Source: Alphaproteobacteria bacterium UBA6178 (GTDB lineage Bacteria; Pseudomonadota; Alphaproteobacteria; Rickettsiales; UBA3002). Taken from it: a DNA stretch of 37,198 nt. The position numbers were made by a program, and so were the translations under genes. Positions 1 to 8,592 of the stretch are shown piece by piece (position 1 is the first letter of the stretch; the number at the start of each line of letters is the position of its first letter). The notes beneath the pieces are model-generated. The model made no database searches and was not told the DNA's origin. It saw nothing but the letters and a program-made list of their open reading frames with translations. The stretch lies in assembly GCA_002422205.1 (NCBI GenBank), contig DITS01000038.1, forward strand, positions 8,472 through 45,669. The letters run 5' to 3'.

Positions 1-20
1 GAGAGGGTCGGGGTGAGGGC
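1..20. repeat. Truncated copy of dispersed palindromic repeat
   Basis: The first 20 bases are identical to 24755–24774, the right arm and flank of the palindromic repeat at 24741–24761. The left arm would lie outside the window. It sits just downstream of the prepilin peptidase stop codon, a usual intergenic location for such elements. Confidence 0.6.
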
Positions 21-32
21 CCTTACTTAGTT

Positions 33-767
33 TTATAAAATACCAAGCCCATGCAGCACCATCACCACATAGACACCCATCGCCATCGCGGGCGACTGAA
101 TACGGCTCGTAGCAGTGATCAACTGCACCACATAAACACACAGCGCAATCAACACCGCCACGCTGAGCAGTGGCACGGGCAACAACACCCCCATCACAAT
201 CATCAGCTTCAGATAATCCGGCCAGATTTTGGCATCCGCTTTGCCGCGCGCCACCTGAAGACGCCAGATAATGGCCCCCACAAACAACATAGCGAATCCG
301 CTGAAAAAGAAGTCGTAAATCGTACCATCCTGCAACACCCGCAATACCATGCCTAACCCGATGATATAAGTCAGAATAAGGGTGTAGAGTTTCCCCTGAT
401 GATATTCCAGCGCCGCCAGCGTAATCAGAAACACCCCAATCGCCGTCACCAGCACAAAATGCTCACTGATACCAAACACCAGAAAATTAATAATAAACAA
501 CGCCCCGCACAGTATTTCAATCCATGTATAGCTCATGGGAATATGGGTTTTGCAATAACGGCAACGACCACGCGTCAACGCATACGATAAAATGGGAAAC
601 AGATCGATCGGTTGCAGCATCGCGCCGCAATCGTCGCAGTAGGGGTTTTTCTCAAAAGGCGTTTGGCCTTTAGGTAGCCGATACACAATCGACGTCGCAT
701 AATTGCCCACGGCTGGCCCCAGCACGAGCATCATAATCACGCCAATCGTTATTTCCAGCCACGTCAT
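33..767 (-). CDS. Prepilin peptidase-like membrane protein (A24 family), altered active site
   Basis: This 244-residue protein resembles type IV prepilin peptidases, inner-membrane enzymes that cleave and N-methylate pilin or type II secretion pseudopilin precursors. The N-terminal domain has the expected pair of Cys motifs (C44-x2-C47 and C69-x2-C72) of the zinc-binding methylase segment, followed by several hydrophobic helices from residue 83 to the end. The second catalytic aspartate is probably D178 in a G-K-A-D-A-K motif. The first catalytic aspartate, normally followed by an L-P-D type sequence, appears replaced by E121 (A-L-E-Y-H-Q-G-K-L). It may therefore be a divergent or weakened protease. 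No pilus genes lie next to it in the window. The family call is firm; activity is uncertain. Confidence 0.8.
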   Translation of the reverse strand: MTWLEITIGVIMMLVLGPAVGNYATSIVYRLPKGQTPFEKNPYCDDCGAMLQPIDLFPILSYALTRGRCRYCKTHIPMSYTWIEILCGALFIINFLVFGISEHFVLVTAIGVFLITLAALEYHQGKLYTLILTYIIGLGMVLRVLQDGTIYDFFFSGFAMLFVGAIIWRLQVARGKADAKIWPDYLKLMIVMGVLLPVPLLSVAVLIALCVYVVQLITATSRIQSPAMAMGVYVVMVLHGLGIL

Positions 768-817
768 AGGATGAGCTTAAAGCGAAATAGTTAGAAAATA
801 ATGAAGACGACAGCCGA

Positions 818-2116
818 TTAATTCTCAATCGTTGCCTTTGGATTCATCAGCGTATCCAGATAGCGCCCCTGAAAAAGCGAAATCCCTAGCGCCTGGCCGT
901 AATCAATCGCCGCACGCCCATCGCAACGGGTAAGAATCACACGGTTCACGCCACATTCACGCACTGCTTCGGCCAGTTCCTGATTCTCTTTCGAACCCAA
1001 TTCGCTCTCCAGCCCCGCATTCCATTGCAGTTTCAGCAAATCAAAGCCCAGTTTTTTGCGATTAATCTGCATAAAGCTCAAATCGGTCACCCCATCCAGA
1101 CACACGCGATAACCCAGCTTCTGCACCGCATCTTTGGCCGCTAAAAACGCTGCCATATCAGCAAATACGTCCGATAACTGAATCTCAATCACAATCGAGA
1201 CCTTCACCGCCGGTTTAATCGAGGCATCAAACTCGTTAAAACGCTGCGATAACAACGTATGAATATTCAGATTCAGACTGATCGGCGCATCCAGATACCG
1301 CGCCGGACTCCGCTGCAGCAAATGCAGCACCCGCTCATCCAGAATTTGCGTTAAATACTTGAATAACCAGCGATTGCTAAGCAAATCCACATCGGCGCGC
1401 AGCACTTTGCGCAAATGCGCAATATTGATATAGAGCTCGTCAAATACGCGTCGCACCATCGTGTCAGGCACCGCCGCGCAAATCGGCTGGCGGCGTATCA
1501 CCTTGCTCAAATCGGCATTGGTCAGATCACGTTCGATATGCGCCAGACTGGCCGCATTAAAAAACTTAATCTCCGAGCCCTTCACTGCCGTTTTGGCAGG
1601 GCTGGTTTTGCCTGCAGGCTCATCAAGCAGCTTGCCCAGCGTTTCGCTCTCGCCCAATGGCTTAGCGGATGGCGCCGCGCCCCCGCGATCCTGCCCGCTG
1701 GATTTAATCCGCTTGGTCAATCGCGCTTTGCAGATATGCATGAAGTCTTTCCACGACCGGTCCAGATCATAGGTACGTGAAAATTCAGGGTTTTCTTCGC
1801 CATCGGCATTATAAGCCAGCGGATCATCCATGAATAAATAACGCAGCTGGAAGACCATTTTATCGACCAATGCCTTGGTCACATTGCGCATCAGCACATA
1901 AATGGTAGAATCATCGCAGACATAAACCGTCGCCTCACGCGTGCCGACCAGATCATTGATCAGATTGATCGCAATCTTGATTTGATAATCACTCCGATAA
2001 TGTTCAAGCAAACGGGAAAAAGCAAAGCACACGGCCACCCAGCCATTGCTGTCATCTTGCATATCCGTCAGGGTTTCAACCAGCCGTACTTCGGCCTCAC
2101 GCGAAACAGTCTTCAT
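818..2116 (-). CDS. Degenerate EAL-domain-like protein
   Basis: This 432-residue soluble protein has no signal peptide. Its C-terminal part (about residues 190–430) follows the strand pattern of EAL phosphodiesterase domains: L-N-L-N near the start, an I-V-I-E-I segment, a G-Y-R-V-C-L-D-G strand, D-L-L-K-L-Q-W, and a final I-S-L-F-Q-G-R-Y-L-D resembling the family's G-x-x-x-Q-G-x-x-x motif. The E-A-L signature and most metal ligands are not evident, so it probably does not hydrolyse cyclic-di-GMP and may bind a nucleotide or a partner. A low-complexity linker separates an unrecognised N-terminal domain of about 130 residues. I place the start at ATG 2116 because GGTGAG lies 7 nt upstream; in-frame GTG codons occur further 5'. 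Confidence 0.7.
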   Translation of the reverse strand: MKTVSREAEVRLVETLTDMQDDSNGWVAVCFAFSRLLEHYRSDYQIKIAINLINDLVGTREATVYVCDDSTIYVLMRNVTKALVDKMVFQLRYLFMDDPLAYNADGEENPEFSRTYDLDRSWKDFMHICKARLTKRIKSSGQDRGGAAPSAKPLGESETLGKLLDEPAGKTSPAKTAVKGSEIKFFNAASLAHIERDLTNADLSKVIRRQPICAAVPDTMVRRVFDELYINIAHLRKVLRADVDLLSNRWLFKYLTQILDERVLHLLQRSPARYLDAPISLNLNIHTLLSQRFNEFDASIKPAVKVSIVIEIQLSDVFADMAAFLAAKDAVQKLGYRVCLDGVTDLSFMQINRKKLGFDLLKLQWNAGLESELGSKENQELAEAVRECGVNRVILTRCDGRAAIDYGQALGISLFQGRYLDTLMNPKATIEN

Positions 2117-2284
2117 AATCACACTCACCGATTCTTATTGTTGTTCTGTCTATACATACATCGAATTGAATGCGTAATTCAAAGTAAAAATATGGTGTTG
2201 ATAAGAAAAGTTGAAGTATTGATTCCGGTAACGCCAATCAAACAAATAAATTGCTATTAGATTTCAGCACGCTAACGTTAGTTA

Positions 2285-4996
2285 TTAACGAATGTTACGA
2301 GCCAGAAAAGCTTCCACTTCCTTCGCATCCAGCCGCAGCTCGGGTGCATCAATGGGGCCGGTTAAATGCGCGTATAAAAACGGATAGCCGCTTTGCGCCA
2401 GTGTGATCAGCCCGAATTTAAAGGTCAGCTGCATCAGCCAGTTTTGCAAATCCATACTACCGCTAATCTCACCCACCGATTCATTGGCCCGCATGGTCAG
2501 CCTCGTAATCGTGAGTTGCCCATTGGCGAAGGCAGCGGTACCATTAATGTTATCAATCCGACTGGCCCCTTTATCCTGCGCTAAGCGGATGCTGTTTGCC
2601 AGACCCGATACCGCGCGCACGCTTGCAATCGCCCGCACTACGGCTGGCAGGTTGAACTCCTGCACAAACACGCTACGCGCATCAAGCGTGACATAGCCTT
2701 TAATATCCTTGATCCAGTCCGCATAATTCAAACCGGAAAATCCGATTTTACCCGACAAGCTGATAGTGCCATTTAAATTGCTGTAATCCACAAAGCTGGC
2801 AAGCAGCTCTTTCAACTGCGCATTCTGAATGCCAAAGCTAATATCCAGACTCGGCACTACCGCCGACTCGACCGCAAGATTCGCCTGCCCCGCCGCACCC
2901 CAAATACCAAACTCCATATTCTCTGCTTGCAGACGAAAATCTTTTAGCTTCGCCATGGCCCGCAGATTATACACGGTTGCGCTATCATGTTCGATACGGC
3001 GGATGCGCAAATCCGCCTCGCCATCAAAATAATGCAGCGGCCAGAACCCAATACGCTTAGTGTTAGACCATGGCCCTTTATTGACCATCGTTTCATCACC
3101 GCTGGTACGCATCGTATCTAAAAATGCATTCCCCAGCCGGATATCCGAAATCATCAATTGCGAGGTGACAAATGGGCGCTCTGCATTCGGCAGGTGTTGC
3201 AATGCGATTTGTCCGCTAATGCGCGAGCCACCCCACTGCGCATTAATATCGCTCGCCTGCAATTCGTTGGGCGCCATGGAGAGCTTCAATTCTGTCGGCG
3301 CGCCCTTCAATCCCAGCAGTTGATAATTATCCAGCTTCACAATCAGATTGATATGCTTATCCAGTGTTTTCAACCATTCAAACCCAAACGGGTGACCCAC
3401 CACCTCCTGCGGATTTGCAAATAAGTGATGGCCCTGCAACCATAATGCCTCAAACGGTGCAAAATCGAAATTACGCAAGCCCACCGTCGCATCCACGCGA
3501 TTAGCGCCGCCATGATAAATATTCACGCCACCCGCCAGCTGCATATTATCACCGGTTACCAGTCGCAATTCTGAAATCGTTGTCAGGCTGGGCCGTGCAA
3601 TCAGGTTAAAACGCGAGCGAAACTGCCCGAAAGCATCCTCTGGTATATCCGCAAGGGCAATGCCCATCAGCGGCGCCAGTGCTCGCAGCGACTCACCATA
3701 AGCCTCCACCTGACCATCATATTCCAACCCATCAGCTTTCGAAACCAACCGCCCCAATGTAATCAGATTCCCCTCTGCCGGTGTTTTCATGGTAAGATTA
3801 CTCACCACAATTTCACCATCCCCCATATCCGCCTTGGCCACCACATCGGCAAATGCCACCTCATGGAAGGTCATAGCTTTCGCCTGCAATGTAATTTGGG
3901 CATCAATCGCAGCGGGAAAGCCCTGATTGAGCGCAAATATATCTACCGACTCACGGCCTTTATGCTCGGGCCGTATCTGGTCGATATCCAATGAATCAAA
4001 CCATAAATTCACCGTCCACCGCGAATCATTGCCGCTAAAATCTGCTGATACCGCCCCTTTGCCGCTGCTGTTTTGCGAGCTAATCTGCAAAAGATTGATC
4101 ACCAGCTTGCTATCATCGGCATAGGTATCGGCGCTCAGTGTCAGCGGGAATGGCTTGGTATAATACGCGCCAAAAGGCGACTTGCCCTTGCCCATCATTA
4201 CATCGATCCACTGGCGGCTGTCTTCGGCCTTCACATCCACCTTACCACGCATCACCACCGCCCCTTCGCGGTTAAGCACACGGCCTTTATAGCCTATCAC
4301 ATTATTGGCCTGTTTCAGCTCACTGCTGCATTCCATATCATACGAAGCCAGATGCCCGAACTGGTGCACCTTGCAATTCGCATTCAGCCCCATAGGCTCT
4401 TTGCGCATCATACCGCTCATTGTCACAGTCGCTTGCGAAAGGCTAAGCCGCAAATCGCCATTAATCCCGCTGAGCGTTTCAAAATAATCCTGCTGATGAT
4501 GGGTAAAACTCGCAGTCCCATTTACGACCAGCAGGCGGAACCCTGTTTGTTGCTTCGGCGTTTGCTTTTGAGTGTTTAAAAACTCCCAGTTAGCATTGCC
4601 ATCCCGAAAACGCTCCAGCTCGATATGCGGCGCTATCAGTTCAATATTGGCCTCGCTCGGCGCGTCACCACCAGTCAGCGCATCAATCAGATTCAAATGT
4701 ATCACCAGCTTGTTGGCGCGCAGAAAATGATTTTTGCTCGACAGCTCGTCATTGCGCAGCGCCACCCCGTCTATGCTGATTTTTGCCGCAGGCACGACAC
4801 TCACCGTCACCTTGCCCAAAACCAGCTCGCGTCCGGTAATCGCTTCCACCTCTTGCTTGAGGGCTGCAATAATCGGATCGGTGTTGATCATCGCAGGTAA
4901 AATGAAGGTCAGCGCCCCCAGTAAAAGCACGATAACACCAACAATAATAGCGGGAATTTTAAGCCGACGAACCTGCACGCGACCGCAACGCTCCAT
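2285..4996 (-). CDS. AsmA family protein
   Basis: This 903-residue protein begins with a short basic segment and one transmembrane helix (about residues 14–36), followed by a long beta-rich periplasmic region. The first 120 residues fit the AsmA N-terminal pattern (T-G-R-E-L-x-L-G-K-V, then the I-S-I-D-G-V-x-L strand). The C-terminal 200 residues fit the AsmA_2 region, ending with G-P-I-D-A-P-E-L-R-L-D. AsmA-like proteins belong to the bridge-like lipid-transfer superfamily and influence outer-membrane assembly and lipid flow. The EAL-like gene lies 168 nt downstream on the same strand. No strong ribosome binding site precedes ATG 4996, so the exact start is uncertain; a GTG about 18 nt further in is possible. 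Confidence 0.85.
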   Translation of the reverse strand: MERCGRVQVRRLKIPAIIVGVIVLLLGALTFILPAMINTDPIIAALKQEVEAITGRELVLGKVTVSVVPAAKISIDGVALRNDELSSKNHFLRANKLVIHLNLIDALTGGDAPSEANIELIAPHIELERFRDGNANWEFLNTQKQTPKQQTGFRLLVVNGTASFTHHQQDYFETLSGINGDLRLSLSQATVTMSGMMRKEPMGLNANCKVHQFGHLASYDMECSSELKQANNVIGYKGRVLNREGAVVMRGKVDVKAEDSRQWIDVMMGKGKSPFGAYYTKPFPLTLSADTYADDSKLVINLLQISSQNSSGKGAVSADFSGNDSRWTVNLWFDSLDIDQIRPEHKGRESVDIFALNQGFPAAIDAQITLQAKAMTFHEVAFADVVAKADMGDGEIVVSNLTMKTPAEGNLITLGRLVSKADGLEYDGQVEAYGESLRALAPLMGIALADIPEDAFGQFRSRFNLIARPSLTTISELRLVTGDNMQLAGGVNIYHGGANRVDATVGLRNFDFAPFEALWLQGHHLFANPQEVVGHPFGFEWLKTLDKHINLIVKLDNYQLLGLKGAPTELKLSMAPNELQASDINAQWGGSRISGQIALQHLPNAERPFVTSQLMISDIRLGNAFLDTMRTSGDETMVNKGPWSNTKRIGFWPLHYFDGEADLRIRRIEHDSATVYNLRAMAKLKDFRLQAENMEFGIWGAAGQANLAVESAVVPSLDISFGIQNAQLKELLASFVDYSNLNGTISLSGKIGFSGLNYADWIKDIKGYVTLDARSVFVQEFNLPAVVRAIASVRAVSGLANSIRLAQDKGASRIDNINGTAAFANGQLTITRLTMRANESVGEISGSMDLQNWLMQLTFKFGLITLAQSGYPFLYAHLTGPIDAPELRLDAKEVEAFLARNIR

Positions 4997-5104
4997 AAAA
5001 AATTATAATGGAGGTGATAGCATTACTGACCGCCCACGTCCAGTAATGATGGCGCACGCATGATAAAGGAAAATATAATTAGCTGCAGGGAAATAAAGTC
5101 AGCC

Positions 5105-5533
5105 TTAGCGCAGCTCGGCTTCGCCCGCATCCTCTTCATCATCCGGATCGTCCACCAAATGCGGATCGCCATCACTCAGCTCATCCAGAAACATCTGGTC
5201 TTCCGCATCATCCGAATTCATATCCACATCCGGCGCTTCATGGTGGTCTTCCACCTCGTGCAAATGCCCCACATCATCCTCGTCAAATTCGTCGAGCTGC
5301 TCCAGCGCTTCCACCGGCGCCATTCCATCGAGCGCTTCCACCGGCAACACTTTAACGCGCACAGGCTTTTTAGGCTTGGGCGCAACCACAACTGGTGTGG
5401 ACACCGCCAATGCTGCCCGCTTGACCGGCAGCACACAGCTACATTTCGGGCAACATGCAGGGGATTTGTGCATGTCATAGAATTTTGCGCCACAATCAGG
5501 GCACTGACATTTGTTTCCAAGTCCTTCGCTCAC
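5105..5533 (-). CDS. TIGR02300 family (FYDLN acid) protein
   Basis: This is a 142-residue alphaproteobacterial small protein. Residues 9–31 carry two Cys clusters (C11-x2-C14 and C28-x2-C31), which probably bind zinc, around the diagnostic F-Y-D motif at residues 18–20. The rest is highly acidic: residues 80–142 are rich in Asp and Glu. Its function is unknown in the family, and location beside aroA is common. The start is a GTG codon at 5533, supported by GGAGG seven nt upstream; no ATG start fits. It is transcribed divergently from the aroA–cmk gene, with 108 nt between them holding both promoters. Confidence 0.85.
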   Translation of the reverse strand: MSEGLGNKCQCPDCGAKFYDMHKSPACCPKCSCVLPVKRAALAVSTPVVVAPKPKKPVRVKVLPVEALDGMAPVEALEQLDEFDEDDVGHLHEVEDHHEAPDVDMNSDDAEDQMFLDELSDGDPHLVDDPDDEEDAGEAELR

Positions 5534-5641
5534 CGAAATTCCTCCTTATAGTGCCAGTGTATCCTTGCTATCTTGTTTGTTCCTTTATATTACCTTGTCT
5601 GAAAAGAAGCGTAAACACTGAAATCGCATCCGGCTGATATT

Positions 5642-7648
5642 ATGACAACACACTTGACTTATGCAAAACCTTGTATCTCGACGCGCTGCCCTGCGCTGAC
5701 AGGGGATATCACCGTGCCGGGCGATAAATCCATCTCGCATCGCGCCCTTTTATTAGGCTCCCAAATCATCGGCACCGTCACCATTCGCGGCCTGCTGATG
5801 GGCGATGATGTTTTATGCACCAAAGCAGCGCTCGCGCATTTGGGTGTCAACTTCATCCAACGCCAGCACAATGAATGGCTGGTACATGGCGTCGGGATTG
5901 GTGGCTTATCTGAATCCTCGCAACCACTCGATATGGGCAATAGCGGCACCGGCGCACGCCTGTTGATGGGGCTGGTATCATCCTACCCCTTCACCAGCTT
6001 TTTTTATGGCGATGAAAGCCTCTCCGCCCGCCCCATGAACCGTGTCATCATTCCGCTGTCGCAATCGGGTGCACAATTCGTCGCCCGCACGGGGGGTCGC
6101 TTACCATTGAGCGTCACTGGACGCAGTAGCATGATGCCGATTGACTATGAATTACCCGTTGCCTCGGCACAGGTGAAATCGGCAATTCTGCTCGCCGGAT
6201 TAAATATCGCGGGGCGCACCACCGTGATAGAGCCCACCGCCACGCGTGACCATACCGAACGCATGCTCCAGCATCTGGGTATCGCGGTAGAGCGTGAGGG
6301 CACCAAAATTTCACTATTAGGCCAGCAGGCGCAATCCCCGCAAGACTTGATCATCGACGTGCCGGGCGACCCCTCATCCGCAGCTTTCCCGATTGTCGCT
6401 GCACTGCTCGTGCCCGATAGCGACATTACCTTACGCCATATCTGCATCAATCCGTTGCGCACCGGCTTGTTTGATATTCTCAAACGCATGGGTGCGGATA
6501 TCACCATCCATAACGAGCATACCAGCGCGGGCGAGCCTGTTGCCGATATCACCGTGCGTTACAGTAAATTGCAAGCCATCGATGTCGAAGCCGATATCGC
6601 CCCCTCCATGATCGATGAATACCCGATATTGGCGGTCGCCTGTGCCTTCGCCAAAGGGCAAAGCCGAATGCGCGGCCTTTCCGAATTACGTGTAAAAGAA
6701 TCCGATCGCCTGCAAGCAGTCATCGACGGGTTGCACGCCTGCGGTGTCGACACGCATGCCGAGGGCGATGATCTCATCGTCAAAGGGACCGACGGAAAAG
6801 TAACGGGTGGCGGCACCATCACCACCTATTTCGATCACCGTATCGCCATGTCTTTCCTCATACTTGGCCTCGCATCCGAAAAACCGGTGATGGTGGATGA
6901 CAGCACCCCTATTGCCACCAGCTTCCCCGGCTTTACCAAACTTATGACGGGTCTCGGCGCCTTTATCACCGAAGAGCGCCGCACCATGCGCCGTATCTCG
7001 CGCGATAAACCGCTTGTAATCGCCATCGACGGCCCCGCCGCGTCAGGCAAAGGTACATTGGCGCGCCGCCTCGCCGAGCGGCTGGAACTGCCATATCTCG
7101 ATACCGGCTTGCTCTATCGCGCCGTTGGCATGCGCTTAGTCTATAATGATCAGGACCCGCATAATAAAACCGCCGCAATCGAAGCGGCGCAATCCATCGG
7201 CCCGCAGGATTTTCTCAACCCGCGCCTGCGGCAGGAGCGAGTTGGGCAAGCCGCATCCATCGTTTCGGCCATACCGGAAGTACGCGCCATTTTGCTTGAT
7301 TACCAGCGCAGCTTTGCCGCCGCGCCCCATGGTGCCGTACTCGACGGGCGCGATATCGGCACCATCGTGTGCCCGCAGGCGGATTTGAAATTATTTATCA
7401 CCGCCAGCCTCGACACCCGCGCCATACGCCGCCACCGCGAGTTATCCGGCGAAGGGATTGAAGTAGTCTATGATTCCGTACTGGCCGATCTGATCGAACG
7501 CGACAAACGCGACTCCGAGCGCAAAAATGCGCCCCTCATCGCTGCTGACGACGCCTTGCATATCGACACATCCGATATGAGTGCCAACGAGGTGTTCACC
7601 CATGTGTTGCGCTTACTAAACGAAAAGCTCGAAGCCGAAGCAGCCTAA
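5642..7648 (+). CDS. aroA-cmk: Fused 3-phosphoshikimate 1-carboxyvinyltransferase / cytidylate kinase
   Basis: One 668-residue frame contains two complete enzymes. Residues 1–445 are EPSP synthase (shikimate-3-phosphate plus PEP to EPSP, aromatic amino acid pathway): G-D-K-S-I-S-H-R at 27–34, N-S-G-T-G-A-R near 100, S-A-R-P-M near 130, L-R-V-K-E-S-D-R and F-D-H-R-I-A-M. Residues about 449–668 are cytidylate kinase (CMP/dCMP phosphorylation): P-loop G-P-A-A-S-G-K-G-T near 464, L-Y-R-A-V-G, D-G-R-D-I-G-T, and R-D-K-R-D-S-E-R. Usually these are adjacent separate genes. No stop codon separates them here. An in-frame ATG at 6986 could allow separate production of the kinase. The AroA part resembles class II enzymes (G-D-E-S-L-S-x-R-P-M). 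rpsA follows on the same strand after one opposing gene. Confidence 0.93.
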   Translation: MTTHLTYAKPCISTRCPALTGDITVPGDKSISHRALLLGSQIIGTVTIRGLLMGDDVLCTKAALAHLGVNFIQRQHNEWLVHGVGIGGLSESSQPLDMGNSGTGARLLMGLVSSYPFTSFFYGDESLSARPMNRVIIPLSQSGAQFVARTGGRLPLSVTGRSSMMPIDYELPVASAQVKSAILLAGLNIAGRTTVIEPTATRDHTERMLQHLGIAVEREGTKISLLGQQAQSPQDLIIDVPGDPSSAAFPIVAALLVPDSDITLRHICINPLRTGLFDILKRMGADITIHNEHTSAGEPVADITVRYSKLQAIDVEADIAPSMIDEYPILAVACAFAKGQSRMRGLSELRVKESDRLQAVIDGLHACGVDTHAEGDDLIVKGTDGKVTGGGTITTYFDHRIAMSFLILGLASEKPVMVDDSTPIATSFPGFTKLMTGLGAFITEERRTMRRISRDKPLVIAIDGPAASGKGTLARRLAERLELPYLDTGLLYRAVGMRLVYNDQDPHNKTAAIEAAQSIGPQDFLNPRLRQERVGQAASIVSAIPEVRAILLDYQRSFAAAPHGAVLDGRDIGTIVCPQADLKLFITASLDTRAIRRHRELSGEGIEVVYDSVLADLIERDKRDSERKNAPLIAADDALHIDTSDMSANEVFTHVLRLLNEKLEAEAA

Positions 7649-7649
7649 T

Positions 7650-8372
7650 TTATGGAACGGTTTGCACCGGCTCCTCTTGCGGTGCCGGCTCTTCATCTAC
7701 CGTCGGCAACAAAGACTCCAGCCCTTTAAGCAAATCATTCTCCGCTGCATTGCCATCCGGTGCTACCTCTGGCGCAATCGGCTCGACCGGTGTGGCCTCG
7801 GGGCTTAGTCCTTCGGGGGTCACAGGGGCCCCCTCCTCGGGTGCAGGCGCAGGGGTGCTTTCTTCAAGCGGCGGGTAAATCGGATCGTCACCCGTTGCAG
7901 GTGCCACCGGCACGCTGTCTGGCGCAGGCAAAGCGGCATCCGGCAAAATGCTTGGGCTCGGAGCCGGTATATCCTGATCAACCGGTGCGCTCATCGGAGC
8001 GGTAGCGGGCGCTTCAACCGGTGAATCCGTCGGCAATTCACCTGCATTCTGCGGCGCATACGGATCAGGCATGGCAGGCTCAATCGCATTATCCACCGGG
8101 ATTGCCGGTGCAGGCATGACCGGTGCTGCATTTTGCTGCTCCTGCAATCGGCGCGCTTCTTCTTCCGCTGCAATGCGAGCACGCTCTTCCTTGGCTTTGC
8201 GGATCTCTTCAGCGCGGGCGCGCTTGATTGCCGCGTCCTCACGTGCAATCGCCGCACGCTCCTCAGCGCTAAGTGGGTTAGAAGGCGTGCCAAAAGGCGA
8301 TGCCGCCGACTGGGCCAAGGCGGCACTCGATAAGGCCGTCGCAATCAATAGGCTGTAAAGTGAGAGTCGCAT
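7650..8372 (-). CDS. Exported Ala/Pro/Glu-rich protein, unknown function
   Basis: This 240-residue protein begins with a classical signal peptide (residues 1–20, cleavage probably after A-L-A). Residues 35–82 form a charged, Arg/Glu/Ala-rich helix likely to be a coiled coil. The remaining 150 residues are a low-complexity Pro/Ala/Glu tail, expected to be disordered and to span the periplasm. I recognise no domain. The start is supported by AGGAG five nt before the ATG. The gene converges on aroA–cmk with only one base between the two stop codons, so no terminator fits between them. Confidence 0.75.
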   Translation of the reverse strand: MRLSLYSLLIATALSSAALAQSAASPFGTPSNPLSAEERAAIAREDAAIKRARAEEIRKAKEERARIAAEEEARRLQEQQNAAPVMPAPAIPVDNAIEPAMPDPYAPQNAGELPTDSPVEAPATAPMSAPVDQDIPAPSPSILPDAALPAPDSVPVAPATGDDPIYPPLEESTPAPAPEEGAPVTPEGLSPEATPVEPIAPEVAPDGNAAENDLLKGLESLLPTVDEEPAPQEEPVQTVP

Positions 8373-8494
8373 AGTCGCTCCTATATATATGAGGGATAAG
8401 ATGATGCGATATTGCCTGAAAACAAAGCCAGCACAACTAAAATTTACAATGCGTATGCGGAATAGACAGTGACGACAAAAAATCCTTTTTCTCC

Positions 8495-8522
8495 TTGATT
8501 TTCTATCATTTACCGCTATGTA
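8495..8522 (+). promoter_or_regulatory. Predicted rpsA promoter
   Basis: TTGATT (8495–8500) and TATGTA (8517–8522) are separated by 16 bases, a plausible sigma-70-type pair. Transcription would start near 8530 and leave a leader of about 60 nt before rpsA. The leader contains a short hairpin, ATGGG (8555–8559) with CCCAT (8568–8572), which might take part in S1 autoregulation. The promoter also argues against translation from ATG 8518, which lies inside the −10 element. Confidence 0.4.
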
Positions 8523-8592
8523 TACGCACCTTACTATTAACCATCAACCCGCGCATGGGGCGGCTATCCCATTGCATCGTAAGGTATTTATC

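Noticed and set aside
2270..2290. Inverted repeats CTAACGTTAG and CGTTA/TAACG near the asmA stop codon
   Set aside because: Stems are short, AT-rich and lack a T-run, so I do not call a terminator.
8518..8592. 25-codon N-terminal extension of rpsA
   Set aside because: It would begin inside the predicted −10 element and is not S1-like; ATG 8593 has a proper ribosome site.
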